This document shows, piece after piece, positions 38,210-49,196 of a stretch of DNA of 64,000 nt. Position 1 is the first letter of the stretch; the number at the start of each line of letters is the position of its first letter. The translations under genes were made by a program, and so were the position numbers. Source of the DNA: Agapanthus africanus (Eukaryota; Streptophyta; Magnoliopsida; Asparagales; Amaryllidaceae); NCBI GenBank assembly GCA_030015575.1, contig JASDDO010000026.1, positions 28,970,079 to 29,034,078 of the forward strand. Reading direction: 5' to 3'. The notes under the pieces were generated by a model. The model was not told the DNA's origin. It did no database searches and worked only from the letters and a program-made list of their open reading frames with translations.

Positions 38210-39240
38210 CTATTCGTTGTTCTGGGGAAGGAGCGCACCGAGTGACTCATCTAGCGCGGCAGTATAGAGAATCAACAGTTTGTCTGGAATAGGAGTAGCA
38301 AGCACTGGAGGGTGCAACAGGTACTGTTTGATACTTTCGAACGCTTCTTGACATTCAGCATCCCAGACAAAAAGAGCTCCTTTCTTGATGAGCTTTGAGA
38401 AGGGCCTACATCTTCCCGATAAATTTGAGATAAACCTTCTTATATAAGCAAGCTTGCCTTGAAAAGATCTTAGCTGCGTCAGATTCTTCGGAGGGGGCAT
38501 CACCATGATGGCCTTTATCTTGGATGGGTCAACTTCAATCCCTCGATGTCGGACTATGAAGCCCAGGAATTTTCCCGATAACACGCCAAAAGCGCACTTC
38601 AGGGGATTCATCTTCAGAACGTATTCCCTCAGTCTGGTGAGAACGGTCCTAAGATCTTGGATGTGGTCGGCCTTGGCTTTAGTCTTGACGACCAGATCAT
38701 CAACATAGCATTTGACGACTTTATGAATTAGGTCGTCAAAGATATTGGTCATTACCTTTTGATATGTAGCACCTGCGTTCTTCAGTCCGAACGGCATCAC
38801 TTTGTAGCAGTATATTCCGATCGGGGTTCAAAATGCTGTGTGCTTTTCATCCTCAGGCGACATCTTGATCTGATTATACCCAAACGAGCCATCCATAAAG
38901 GTGAAAAGCTCGTAGTTTGAGGTGTCATCGACCATCATTTCCATGTCCGGTAGCGGGAAGTCGTCTTTAGGACATGCCTTGTTGAGGTCCCGGAAACCGA
39001 CACAAACTCGGATCTGCCCATTTTTCTTCTTCACTGGGACTATACATGCGATCCAGTCCGCATATTTCTCTTCCCTGATGAATCCGACAACGATGAGCTT
39101 CTTGGTTTCCTCGATGACCTTTTCTTCTAGTTCCCTTCTCATTCTTTGAGGAGCTTGTTTGACTGGCTTAGCATCAGGAGATATAGTCAGCTTATGCACG
39201 ACCACTTCAGGGGAAAGGCCAGGCATTTTTTTGTATGTCC
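38210..39240 (-). pseudogene. Tat-C reverse transcriptase
   Basis: The N-terminal part is the end of a 545-codon frame: SPEVVVHKLTISPDAKPVKQ, RVCVGFRDLNKACPKDDFPL (the usual Asp of CVDYRDLNK is Gly) and FMDGSFGYNQIKM. A TGA at about 38826, where Tat-B2 has Arg, breaks it; CGA to TGA is the expected result of 5-methylcytosine deamination. It continues at 38800 with MMPFGLKNAGATYQ, the YVDD box in CYVDDLVVKT, GKFLGFIVRHRGIEVDPSKI and the connection domain down to 38210. Confidence 0.85.
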
Positions 39241-40465
39241 ATGCGAAGCAGTCGACGAACTCATGTTGCAGGGCAATTATCTGCTCTTTCATTTCCTCTA
39301 ACAAGAGTGAGCTAATGTAGGTCGGCCTTGGATTATCGGGCGTTCCTAAGTCAATCTCGGTTAGCTCGTCAAAGGTTGCTTGTCCGCCATCTTCGAGCTC
39401 TTGAGGAGCTTCTTCTGGCTCGGCTAGCTCATCTTCATCATTTGACCCTTCGCTGGCATCCCCAATATGGATCATGTAGCATGCCTTAGAATCAGGCTGG
39501 ATGAAACCTATGCCCCGCTTATCTGGAATTCGTCCATCGATGAGTGGTCGGACCTGAGGTGGATGCCATAGCCCTTCGAAAAACTTTGCTTCGGACTTCG
39601 TTTTATATAACCGGCATCCGCACTTTTTAAAGTATTCCCACATCTTGGGCGCATAGTATCCGGGATTGAGGATGGCTCTTATGCCTCTCTCATATGGAAG
39701 GCATGCGACAGACAAATCGTCCGGGTGCACAACAGGATTTGACCCGTAAAACAGGATGCCCTTTTGTCCACTTTTCTTTACGGGAACGTAGAAATTTTTC
39801 GGCTGGTCAACGGTAGAGACTGACAATGCTTCGAGCTCTTTGCATATCCGTTCCGGTGCCCTTGTGTTGGCCAGGGAGCCTTCTGCAATTTCAAAGGTCT
39901 CTCGTGATTTTTCTTGTTGCATGGGGGTCCAATCTGCGCAGCTGTTGCAAGGCAGGTCCTCTTCCTCCGACTCTTCAGTATCGCTGCCAAGATGAGGGCG
40001 GACTTTACTGCTAGATGGGCATTCAGTATCAGATTCGTTCGTATCGCTTCCGAAACGAGGGCGAGTTTTACGGAAGGACGGACTTCCAGCGTCGAACTCG
40101 TCAGTGTCGCTACCGAAACGCGGGCGCACCTGGGCGTTTTTGCTTCTGAAAGTGATAACTGGCTCAGATTTGCTTTTGAGTCTTAGGGCAACTCTGTCCT
40201 CAGTCGGTTGATGCTTAGAATTTTGGTGGTTCATAAAGTACCGAGAATCCTCATATCGGACTTCGTGCACACCGAACGGCCGGATGTCTCCGTCAATGCG
40301 TCTTTCTTCGCCATTTTTAGTATACTTCATGCATTGATGGAGAGTTGACGGAATGATGCCGTAATCGTGGAGCCACGGCCGCCCCAAGAGAATTTTATAA
40401 GATGTGTCAGAGTCGATCACGTATATCTTAGCTTCGGTCTGCAGATCCCCAAATTTGATTGGCAA
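39241..40465 (-). CDS. Tat-C protease C-terminus and protease-RT spacer
   Basis: The upstream ~410 codons of the frame 38828-40465. It starts with the protease C-terminal fold (LGRPWLHDYGIIPSTLHQCM), then a long acidic spacer holding three FGSDTDE-type repeats (RPRFGSDTDEFDAGSP, RPRFGSDTNESDTECP, RPHLGSDTEESEEEDL), NFYVPVKKSGQKGILFYGSN and PLIDGRIPDKRGIGFIQPDS. This stretch is open although the element as a whole is dead. The function of the spacer is unknown; the repeats may be flexible linkers. Confidence 0.7.
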
Positions 40466-40486
40466 AGCTATGGACCCCAGAACTTA

Positions 40487-40879
40487 CTAGCAATTTTGGT
40501 TGAAGCCTTGAATGACAATCCTTTCTCTTGACAGGTGTCGGGCGTCCATTGACAAACTCTTCAGAGTCTGCAAGTTCATGATGTTCATTGAGGACCCCGG
40601 ATCAATCAATATGCGATTAATCCGATCTCCGTCGCTGTACCCGGTCACGTAAAGCGGCCGATTATGCTCAGCCGTACCCAGTAGTAAGTCTTCGTCCTTA
40701 AACGTGACCACGGCGGCAAGCAAAGTGTACTGGGCTTCTTTCATATTAATCTCCGCAAAGCAAGCCTGATATGTCTCGGGGTTTTGCAGAGCGTGAATGA
40801 GAACATCTCTAAGCTCCTTAGATAGGACCAAGGCATCGTAGATGCTCAGGAGAGACGGAACCTTCCGGAGATGAGCCAA
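40487..40879 (-). pseudogene. Tat-C aspartic protease, active-site part
   Basis: A 130-codon frame: AHLRKVPSLLSIYDALVLSK, FAEINMKEAQYTLLAAVVTF, DEDLLLGTAEHNRPLYVTGY and the catalytic DGDRINRILIDPGSSMNIMN. It stops at 40487 (CAA to TAG-type change in the codon after NQNC) just before the conserved LGSIALPIKFG. The sequence is nearly identical to Tat-C2 at 28520-28910. Confidence 0.8.
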
Positions 40880-40939
40880 GACATTTTAGTCCACCGAGGA
40901 AGGACTTGGGTTTTCATTAGCCGGTTCTCTGCCATCCTC

Positions 40940-42603
40940 CTAATTAGCCACCTGTTTTTCCTTTCCTTTTGTGGCGTTGTCCTGATTTGGCGGTAAAGCC
41001 CTGCCGCTTCTGAGCTGGATTTGGTTGGCCTTTGTGGCGAGCTCCTCGTCCTCTTTGGAAAAACAGAGCTCTTCCTCATAGTCGCTGCCAAGATGGATGG
41101 CGTAGCAGGTCACTATAGGGATCTCTTCATTGTAGTCTTCTTCTAACTCCTCCAGAATTTCAGCCGCTTCTACAGGGAGGAACTCCTTCAATTGAATCAG
41201 AGTTCTTTCCTTCTTTTCATAGTCTTCGAGGGAATCAATATATTTTTGAATGGTCGATCTCCCTGCAGACTCTTTTTCGCGCCGAGCTGCACTTTTCTTC
41301 TTCTTGAGCTTTTTGGATTTTGAGCCTGATGGAGCCGCATTGGCAGCTGGCATGGTAGGCTTCTTCTGCCCTTCCCATTCCGTCTTGGGCTCTTTCCGAA
41401 GTAGCTTTATCATCTTCTTCGTCTTATTAGATATGTGCGTACTCCACGGAGGCCGCAATGATTCCGTTTCATTTCTCAGGGCAGCGGGTTCGGCTGTTTG
41501 CTCCCAGAAGGCTTCAGCTTCTGTCTGTATAAAGTTGGTGGTCGCAACTTGATTGTTCACCAACACACTTTTGGACAGCTCGATCTCTCCAGCCTTGTAC
41601 TGCTTCTCGACCCATTCCTTGAAGATATAGCAATACTCGATCGCATGGCTCACTACTCGGTGGTACGGGCAATACAGGGGATTGTCGGTCATTTTTTCTT
41701 CTTGAGGTCTTTTCGACTCCGGCAATTGTAGACCGTTGTTCAAGGCATCTTTAAATATCTTGCGGACCTTGTCCCTTCTGAAAGAGTAAACCTTGTTCTT
41801 TTTCTCCTCTAGGAAAGGCCCATCTCGTCCCAGCATTGGCTTTCGAGACCGGTTGGTTTTGGATTCTCCCGCCCTTCGCTTTTCTTCATTGTCGGATGCA
41901 TTGAAGACATTGGTACTGCTGGAACTCCCGCTTCTACGGTTGTCATCCCGCTTGCTTTTCCATGTCTTTTCTCTCTGAGAGTCTGGGGTGGACTCTTGCT
42001 TCGAGCGTTCCAGCATTTGGACTTTCTTGGTTAGCTCTTGAAACGTCTTGAGGCCTGCTGTACACAAGAATGGGACCATCCAATTGCCGAGGTTCCCAAT
42101 CAGAAGGCTGACGGACTGGTCCTGCTCCAGCGGCGGTTCGCACTTGACTGTGAGATTACGCCATCGAACGATAAAGTCGGTGTTGCTTTCATTCTTCCCC
42201 GGCTTAGTCCTCACAAGGTCGGCAATGGAGATTTTATCATTGATACTCATGAACCTTTGCCGAAACAGAGACTCCATTTGGGCAAAGGTAGTGACGGACC
42301 CGTCTGGTATACTCGCGTACCAGTCAAAAGCGACACCGGTCAGGCTGTTGACAAACTTACGAAGAAGGAGCGCATCATTGCCCCCTGTATTTCCGCACGA
42401 TGCTTTGAAGTGGACGATGTGCTGATTTGCATTTCCATTTCCGTCAAATCTTCCGAACTTAGGAATGACATAGCCGCTCGGGAACTCGATCAGATCGTAC
42501 TGTGCGGGATATGGCCGCCCGCTACTGCCAATTTCTTTCTGAGCTTCAGCTTCGACCACCAATGTTTTAACCTTGCTGGTGACCAAATCCATTATCCGAT
42601 CTT
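40940..42603 (-). pseudogene. Tat-C gag, 5'-truncated but otherwise long open frame
   Basis: The longest open frame in the window, 564 codons, of which ~550 are gag. The capsid core has RPYPAQYDLIEFPSGYVIPK, HIVHFKASCGNTGGNDAL, LTGVAFDWYASIPDGS and DFIVRWRNLTVKCEPPL. After a Lys/Ser-rich linker it has an intact CX2HX4HX4C module (CPYHRVVSHAIEYC), then FWEQTAEPAAL, KKLKKKKSAARREKESAGRS and QIQLRSGRALPPNQ. The N-terminal ~480 codons seen in Tat-C2 are missing: similarity ends at about 42603. The first ten codons (MGVVMNQPPL) come from Athila-2. Confidence 0.85.
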
Positions 42604-43440
42604 TGAGTGGGGGTTGATTCATCACAACGCCCATGTCTTCTAAGAATGCGAGTTCTTCAGCGAAGATTTCCTCAAAGCTTTCATCTATATCCCGAATAAT
42701 AATCTCATCGGAAAGAACGGATGATACCCGGACTTCATAAAAGTTTCATATTTAGCGTTAGATGTTGACGTGGACAGCTCGATAGAAAGGTCCGCATGTG
42801 TATAATAAATAGCAGGGTCAAACAACAACGTACTAGCGGAGTAAAGACCAGTATCGTGAAGCTGTTCAAATTCGTTACTGTCAGAATCCATCCTTTCGAC
42901 CGAACATACTTGAGCATAGGGTTCGGAGGGTTCACTTCCTAACTTGTAAATGTTAAGCTCATTTGACATCTTCTCGAAGGATAGGTTCATAGAGCCGTTA
43001 CGACAATTGATTTCAGCGTTGGAAGTCGCTAGAAAAGGTCGACCTAAAATCACCGGAATTTGGTTTCATGGGTTTGCTACAGACTGTGTATCTATAACGA
43101 TAATGTCCATAGGGAATATAAATTCCCCGACTTTAATTAACACATCCTCTAGCTCACCCCTAAGTTGGGTGATAGATCGATCGGCCATCTGAAGAGTGCA
43201 GTGTGCCGGTTTTAACTCTCCGATCCCTAATTACTCATAAACAGAATACGGAAGCAAGTTAACAGTAGCACCTAAATCGAATAGAGCACGATTGATATTT
43301 TTACCCTTAATAGCAATAGATATTATAGAACTCCCGGGGTCCTTTCGCTTCTGGGGTAAATGTTGGGTAAAAGAAGTGCTTACATTACTCGCTAAGAAAA
43401 AAAATTTAGGTACTTGAATTTTCCTTTTCCTAGTGCACAA
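42604..43440 (-). pseudogene. Athila-2 aspartic protease and protease-RT linker
   Basis: The protease active site reads ALFDLGATVNLLPYSVYE (about 43240-43290), then a stop. GELKPAHCTLQMADRS and EDVLIKVGEFIFP follow in frame, then a second stop and ILGRPFLATSNAEINCRNGS (frame 42685-43053). The linker ends at about 42604, where Tat-C gag begins, so RT, RNase H and integrase of this element are gone. It supplies the uninterrupted version of the RTE target site of Athila-1. Confidence 0.8.
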
Positions 43441-45260
43441 GTCTTTTAGAATTTTCGCATGGGACGGAACTTGTTGGATATCATCTAAGAGGGGAATATT
43501 TATGTTAACTTACTTTAAAATTTCCACAATCTTCTCCATTTGGGGATTTGGTCTGTGGCCCCTTAACCTATTTGGATAAAGAGCTTTATCAATAAGGGTT
43601 TGGTTCACCATTTGTGGAAAAGTTTGTGGGGATGGAATCGATCCCAGAATTGGAGTTGAGATCGTTTTAAGTTGACTCGAGGAAGTGGGCGGAAGGTTCG
43701 AGCCTAGTGGAAGACGGAGAATAGGCTCGGAAGAAGGTAGTGGACTAGACGAAGTAGGAGTAGAAGAAGTAGAAGCCGGGGTATCATTAATATCATCGAC
43801 ATCAAAGTCATCAACATGTTCACCCACTTGGTTGTTCATCACTCTTCCCGATCTCAACATGGTTATGACACTCACATTATAACTTTGTGAATGGCCACGA
43901 TTTGGTAGAGGTTGAGATGGAAGTTTTCCTTTCTCTCTTTCACTCATCGCGGCATTTAACTGTGCAAGTTGTGCTTCTATTGATTTGATGCTTTCACAGT
44001 GGGAAGCAGTGTTTTGCACTAACGTTTGGATAAAAGACGTTAAATTAGCCTTCGTTTGCGAGGAATGTTTAATAAACGTGTCCAAGCTTCGTTCGAGTGT
44101 GGAGAATTGTTTGGTACTAGCCGTTTGGAAAGAATTATTATAGGGTGCAAAATTGTTCGCCGGATTTTGAAAGGATTGTGGTTGAAAGGGGTGCCGATTC
44201 TGTGATGGTTGCTGTTGCTGTGGAGGAACCGTTTGATAGTTATTTGGCTTGGGAACGTATTTTTAGTTTGAGTTTGGTTTTGGTTCCGAGCAAAATTAGG
44301 GTGGTTCCTCCATTCCTGATTATATGTGGAAGAATAAGGATCGTTGTTGAAAAGTAGCATTAGTATGTTCTTGACCTTGAAACGGAGGATTCAAAGCACA
44401 TTCTTCCGTCAGATGTGATGGGTCCGAACAGCAACAACACATGGTTTTGGGGAGCGTAACCTGGTTTAGGGAGACTGAAGAGACTTTTTTTTATGGCTTT
44501 GAGTTTCCTTTGTATCGCGGCCATTTTGGCCTTCACTGCGATGGAAACATCGAGCTGATGGATACCTCCTCTAGATGATGTTGATAGTGGTCTAACGCTT
44601 TCCTACTATAAAGTTAGTTCAGCGAGATCTTCCAGGAATTATCAAGCTTCACCATCGTCTTTAGACATGAAATGCCATTGACAAATGGTTTCAAGCATCT
44701 GCTTTGTCGCTGGATTAACACCCTCATTTATAATTCGGCAAAGATCCCATCTATTGATTCCATGATGAGGACATTGGACAAGCAGATCTTTAAATCGTTC
44801 AAAGCATTTCCAAAATGGTTCGTTGGGAAGCTGGGTAAACCGGTAATCTCGCTTCGAACACGGACGGTCTTATGATTGGGATAAAATTTCTTAAGGAATC
44901 CTATAACGAATTCATCCCAATTGGCAATAGAGTATGCGGCAATGTTATAAAGCCATTATTCTGCTAGATCGCACAAGGTAAAAGGGAGAAGACGTAATCT
45001 CATAGTATCCTCTGAAATTTGTGAAGTGCCCATCATTGCACATACGTTTTCGAATTTGGTTATGAAAACGTATGCGTCTTCGGATTCAAGCCCATGAAAT
45101 TTGGGTAACAAGTTGATGAAGTGGGGTTTAATTTCAAAATTATCCTCATTGGCTGGTGGAATAGATAGACAAGTAGGAAGGGGACCGCGTATCGGGTAGC
45201 ATCTTTCTTGGAGAGAGATGCGCGGTGTATTCTACGCACCTACGGATGGTAGCAGGGGTG
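43441..45260 (-). pseudogene. Athila-2 gag
   Basis: The C-terminal part is open at 43510-44085: SIKSIEAQLAQLNAAMSERE and TMLRSGRVMNNQVGEHVDDF, equivalent to the Athila QIGQLA...LRSGK region. Upstream, in broken frames between about 44600 and 45260, the capsid is recognisable from IANWDEFVIGFLKKFYPNHK, VRVRSEITGL and LLPFTLCDLAEWL-like pieces. A Gln/Asn/His-rich stretch lies at 44100-44400. Many stops and shifts make it non-functional. Confidence 0.7.
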
Positions 45261-46350
45261 TGTTGGTAAAATCTGATGGAGAACCGTCCAGCTTAGTCGA
45301 TGTATCGACTTCGGAGTCGATTGCAGAAACACGTACAAGACGGGTACTAGAATCCCGTATCCAGCCGATCATGCACTAAACGGGTTTAGCGCACGTGGCA
45401 GCGTGTGTGAGAACAATTTGGCAGCGTGTGTGAGAACAATTTAAATAGCTTGTTTTGTAAAAGTGCCGGACGTGAGGCTTGACTCGACAAATCACAAAAA
45501 ATGCACAATCAACCCTAGAACTACTGTCACCTAGGTTAAGCACTAAACCGCTCCTAAACATCCAAAGGACAAGCCGCGGGATCAATTCTCTACCATCTCT
45601 TTATCGCTCTTGTCGCCAGGTAAGTAGGAGGTATCCACTATACGAATCACCGAAAATAGCGGGCCTAATTAAGTAACCATTTGACTTATTCACACTTTCC
45701 TAGACACTACAAGAGAGATGCGGATAAGCGATAGATTACTCACGACCCTCCTCTGTCCTAATTGAGCGCGACGGTCCTTAGAGTCTTGGTCTATATATTT
45801 TTTTAATTAATGTAGGGTTATGCAGATACTTGTTTTGTGATTTGTACGGCTTAGGAAGGGTGATGAAATCCCCACCTGATCTGAATTTTGGTCTTATCCC
45901 TTAAAGTCCGTTTTAAAATATGCAAAATCAAACCAATTAAAAAATACGCAAAAGATTTTTGAGCGGCGATATTTTGCAAAGAATCCTGCAGAAAACCAAA
46001 TTATTGGATTTCAGAGGAGAGATAAAAAATCGGAGAAGATACGTGAAGATTTTTGGCGACCTAACTCACCCACAGAGCCGCGGTTCCGCCGCCAATAGCC
46101 TACTATTGCCGTGGTTCCGCGGCTAAAATTATGGTTCTTCTGCTAATTTTTTCTTCAGTCGCCTCCTTTGCTCCTCTAGGCTTTGCATGATGTCTCTAAA
46201 TCTCTGTTTCCTCGTTTCAGTGACTCCAGATTCACTCGCAAAAATCGCACAATAACCGTTAAAAACACAATATGAGATTTTATTTTATTTTTATGATATG
46301 GATCGAATAATAATTCAACCCGAATAGCAAGAGAAAAAATTACGCACGTA
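45261..46350 (-). other. Athila-2 5' leader, no gene seen
   Basis: The leader between the primer-binding site and gag. I see no open frame of note. A direct repeat of GGCAGCGTGTGTGAGAACAA occurs near 45398 and 45421. Confidence 0.6.
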
Positions 46351-46368
46351 TCCCCGGCAACGACGCCA
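46351..46368 (-). promoter_or_regulatory. Athila-2 primer-binding site (tRNA-Asp type)
   Basis: On the minus strand TGGCGTCGTTGCCGGGGA lies two bases inside the LTR. It differs by one base from TGGCGCCGTTGCCGGGGA, the site complementary to the 3' end of plant tRNA-Asp that Athila and related elements commonly use. The C-to-T change is consistent with CpG decay. Confidence 0.85.
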
Positions 46369-46370
46369 TT

Positions 46371-47896
46371 TGGTTGATTCAAAAAAAGTGTTTATAGTAA
46401 CCACAATCAATAACAGTGTCGCGTGTAGCTAGCCGAGATGAGTACGGGTCGTCCGCAATGATGCGTGGAACTTTTAATCTTGCTTTAGACGAGTTGATTA
46501 GAAATAGGGGAGAGTGATTCTTGATCTGTGTTGAACACGGATGTAGAATATATAAGAAGAGGGTTTGTAGGATTCATAAGAATTTAGTAGTAATGGATGA
46601 TTAAATAAAGATAACTCCTTTTATCTTTTAATAGATTTAAAACTAGATCGATAGTGATGAATGAAGATTAGGGTTCTTTTGAAAGAAACTAGGGTTTCCT
46701 CACTCTTAACCCTTATCTTTTCATTGGCCTCTATTCATGTCTAGTCTCTATCAAAACAATTATTAATCTGATCTCAAATCGTGGTCGAGACTATCAATAA
46801 ATTCACAGCGCGCCCGATTAGGATGTTAACGATTCTTTTGATAAAGTTTATAAACTTTATAAGATGTAAAAGAAGTTAAGAGATTTTATCATCCATTGAT
46901 CTACCCTAATCATACGAACCCTATCAAGCGGAGAATTACTCACGCATGTTTGGAGAAGAAGAAGAAGGGATAGAGAAGGAAATCATAATGCAGAAATTAA
47001 ATGCAGAAAATAAATGCAAAATAATTAAGCAAATGATCTATCTTTATTAATCAACGTTACAAGTACAAATCCTTCGAATTTAGATTCCAAGAAGAAGTTG
47101 CTCTCGATCTCTGCCTCATAGGAAATAGATATTTTATTGATATTCACGTCGCTCTATCACGTCGAATCGCGGACCTGTCGTGGATCTTTTGATTTTTTTA
47201 CGGTGATTTGTTTCGTGTTAAAGGAGATGATTTCTAATTTTATCCCTCGGTCCTTTATATAGCCCTCAAATCAGAAACCCTAGATCTCATAGGTTTGGAT
47301 ATGCCATCAAGATCCAATTTCCAAAATCACAGATCCTACGGCCATTAATTGGCCACGGATCCGCCGCTATTTGTTGCTATTGGCCGCGCAACCGCGGCTG
47401 TTTGGGGGAGTTAGGGTTCCAAATTTCTGGGGCTTCTACATGTTGACATGTGGAGATTTTTTCCATGTCTGGATTCTACAAATATTTCTCTGAGTCTCTG
47501 CCAATATCGATTCTACGATTTTATTGGCAGATTTTTTATCCTGACATCTTGAATATCTCGATCTCCCGACCTGAGCTAAATCTGCACAATATCTCCATGG
47601 ATAATGTTAGTAATATTTGTTATATTAGAGATATAATCTTAATCATTTTATATGGTAATAAATCTTTAAGAAATTTGATTAAGATTATTTCATATGATAT
47701 GCATAATAAAAATATTATATAAATATTATATGCATATATTTTCCTTCATAATGTCAATTATAATATATAAACATATGGTAAAGTGCAAATTTGCAGATAA
47801 ACCAACATATGTTCTATATTTATAATAAACACGTTTAAATATTTAAGAAAAGTATGAAAAATGTTATATCAAAAGTGCAATATTTTCGACTGAACA
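46371..47896 (-). mobile_element. Athila-2 5' LTR
   Basis: A 1526-bp LTR, TGGTTG to TGAACA, the partner of 7213-8732. It abuts the primer-binding site at its low end and GCATC at its high end. A minus-strand TATA box (CTATATAAAG) lies at about 47253-47262 and would start element transcription. Confidence 0.9.
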
Positions 47897-47901
47897 GCAT
47901 C
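47897..47901. repeat. Target-site duplication (GCATC) of Athila-2, right copy
   Basis: Direct partner of 7208-7212; the flanking DNA resumes the Tat-B gag with TCCTGAAGCTTTTG, as in Tat-B2 near 27004. Confidence 0.9.
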
Positions 47902-49063
47902 TCCTGAAGCTTTTGTTGCTTCTCCTAAGCTTTTGTCAGCGACCGAGTTTGCGGTCGATGTCATACGGATGCATGGCTTTCTTCTTTCCCGAAAGCCATA
48001 TAGACTGTATACACAATCATGCCCCCAGACTTGGGGCGTTTGGGGCCATCACCATTGGGATTTGCCACCGGCGGTGGAATTTTCTCTGGCCTCATCCTTT
48101 TGTGGGAGGTCGAAGTTGAAGGAGCCGTTGTGTAGATGAAGCCCCTCACTGTATGATGGAAGAGTGGTATTCCTCTTACCGAGCCTTCGATTTCTTTGGT
48201 TGACGAGAGTAGTTTTGATCAATCATGGAGTCCTGGACTTTTTGCCTGACCATGTGAATTTTCAAGGAGAGCCGTTGATGGGTGCGATCCGGTTTTTCCT
48301 GCATTGTGGTTTTTGCAGGCGGGGGTGATTTCTTTAGCACCACCGTTGGAGAGTTCTTGTATACCCTCCTGAGTAGCTCAAAATTGTTCCTGGTTGGAAC
48401 AGCAGTGTCAACTTCCACCATTGGAGCTGGCGAAGTAAGTCCAGAGAGGGAGTTGCCCCCAGCTTTTCTCACTCGGCGCCAATAATGACATCGAGCATAT
48501 CTTGCATACGGGACCACCTCAGTTTTGAAAATGGCTTCGTCGTGCCCCCAGCTTTGGTGAGGGGCTGCTGTTGGTGCCGGCCTGTTGAAGACTGAAGTCC
48601 TTGGCAGAGTTTGAGGAGAGCCGGCCAATCTTTCGAAGACCGACTTTCTGGTAGGGGAAGAACCTTTGACGACTTCGCCCATAGCAGGAGTTGGAAGGGC
48701 TATCTATTTTGGGGCAGCCCTGTCAGGTATCACGGGCTTCTTTGAGGGCCCGTTTGTGCTTTGACTCAGCCTGTTGAAGACTGAGACACTAGATTTCGAC
48801 GGCCCATTGAGAGGGGCCGTGGTGGTTCCCAGTCGATCGAAGACCAACCACTTGGGAGCTTCCTCTTGCGGCGCTGAGGCACCGAAACTCACTGGTGGGA
48901 GCATGGTCCCGAAGAACAACCCAGTAGTGGCTTGCGTAACTTTCCCCACCGGCATTGAAAAGATAGAGACGCCGTTGGGCCCGTAGGTTACTCCTCCAGC
49001 TGGGGTAGAGGGAGTGTTGCTGTTGCATGTTGTGCAGTTGGATGCCATCGATTTTCTCTGCAC
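47902..49063 (-). pseudogene. Tat-B gag, N-terminal region (5' half of a split gene)
   Basis: The start is either Met at 49063 or the nearby Met at 49048 (ASNCTTCNSNTPSTPAGGVT), about 110-125 bases from the primer-binding site. The later Met aligns with the Tat-B2 copy. Frames 48704-49063, 48176-48682 and 47961-48149 carry TTGLFFGTMLPPVSF, repeated VFDRL/VFNRL boxes, LTSPAPMVEVDTAVPTRNNF and a Pro-rich KKSPPPAKT segment. Stops separate them. The gene continues on the far side of Athila-2 at 7212. Confidence 0.8.
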
Positions 49064-49173
49064 AGGAGAAATTCATAAAATTTTTGTACCATAAATCTAA
49101 GGGCAACCATAGCGAACCGTGCTTTCTTTCGCGAAAACATGACACACGAAGTTTGGAGTGGAAAGAGAAAAAG

Positions 49174-49191
49174 ATCCCACCGGACGTGCCA
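49174..49191 (-). promoter_or_regulatory. Tat-B primer-binding site
   Basis: On the minus strand TGGCACGTCCGGTGGGAT lies five bases (GATTT) inside the LTR. It is the equivalent of 32186-32203 with three differences. The tRNA is not assigned. Confidence 0.75.
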
Positions 49192-49196
49192 AAATC

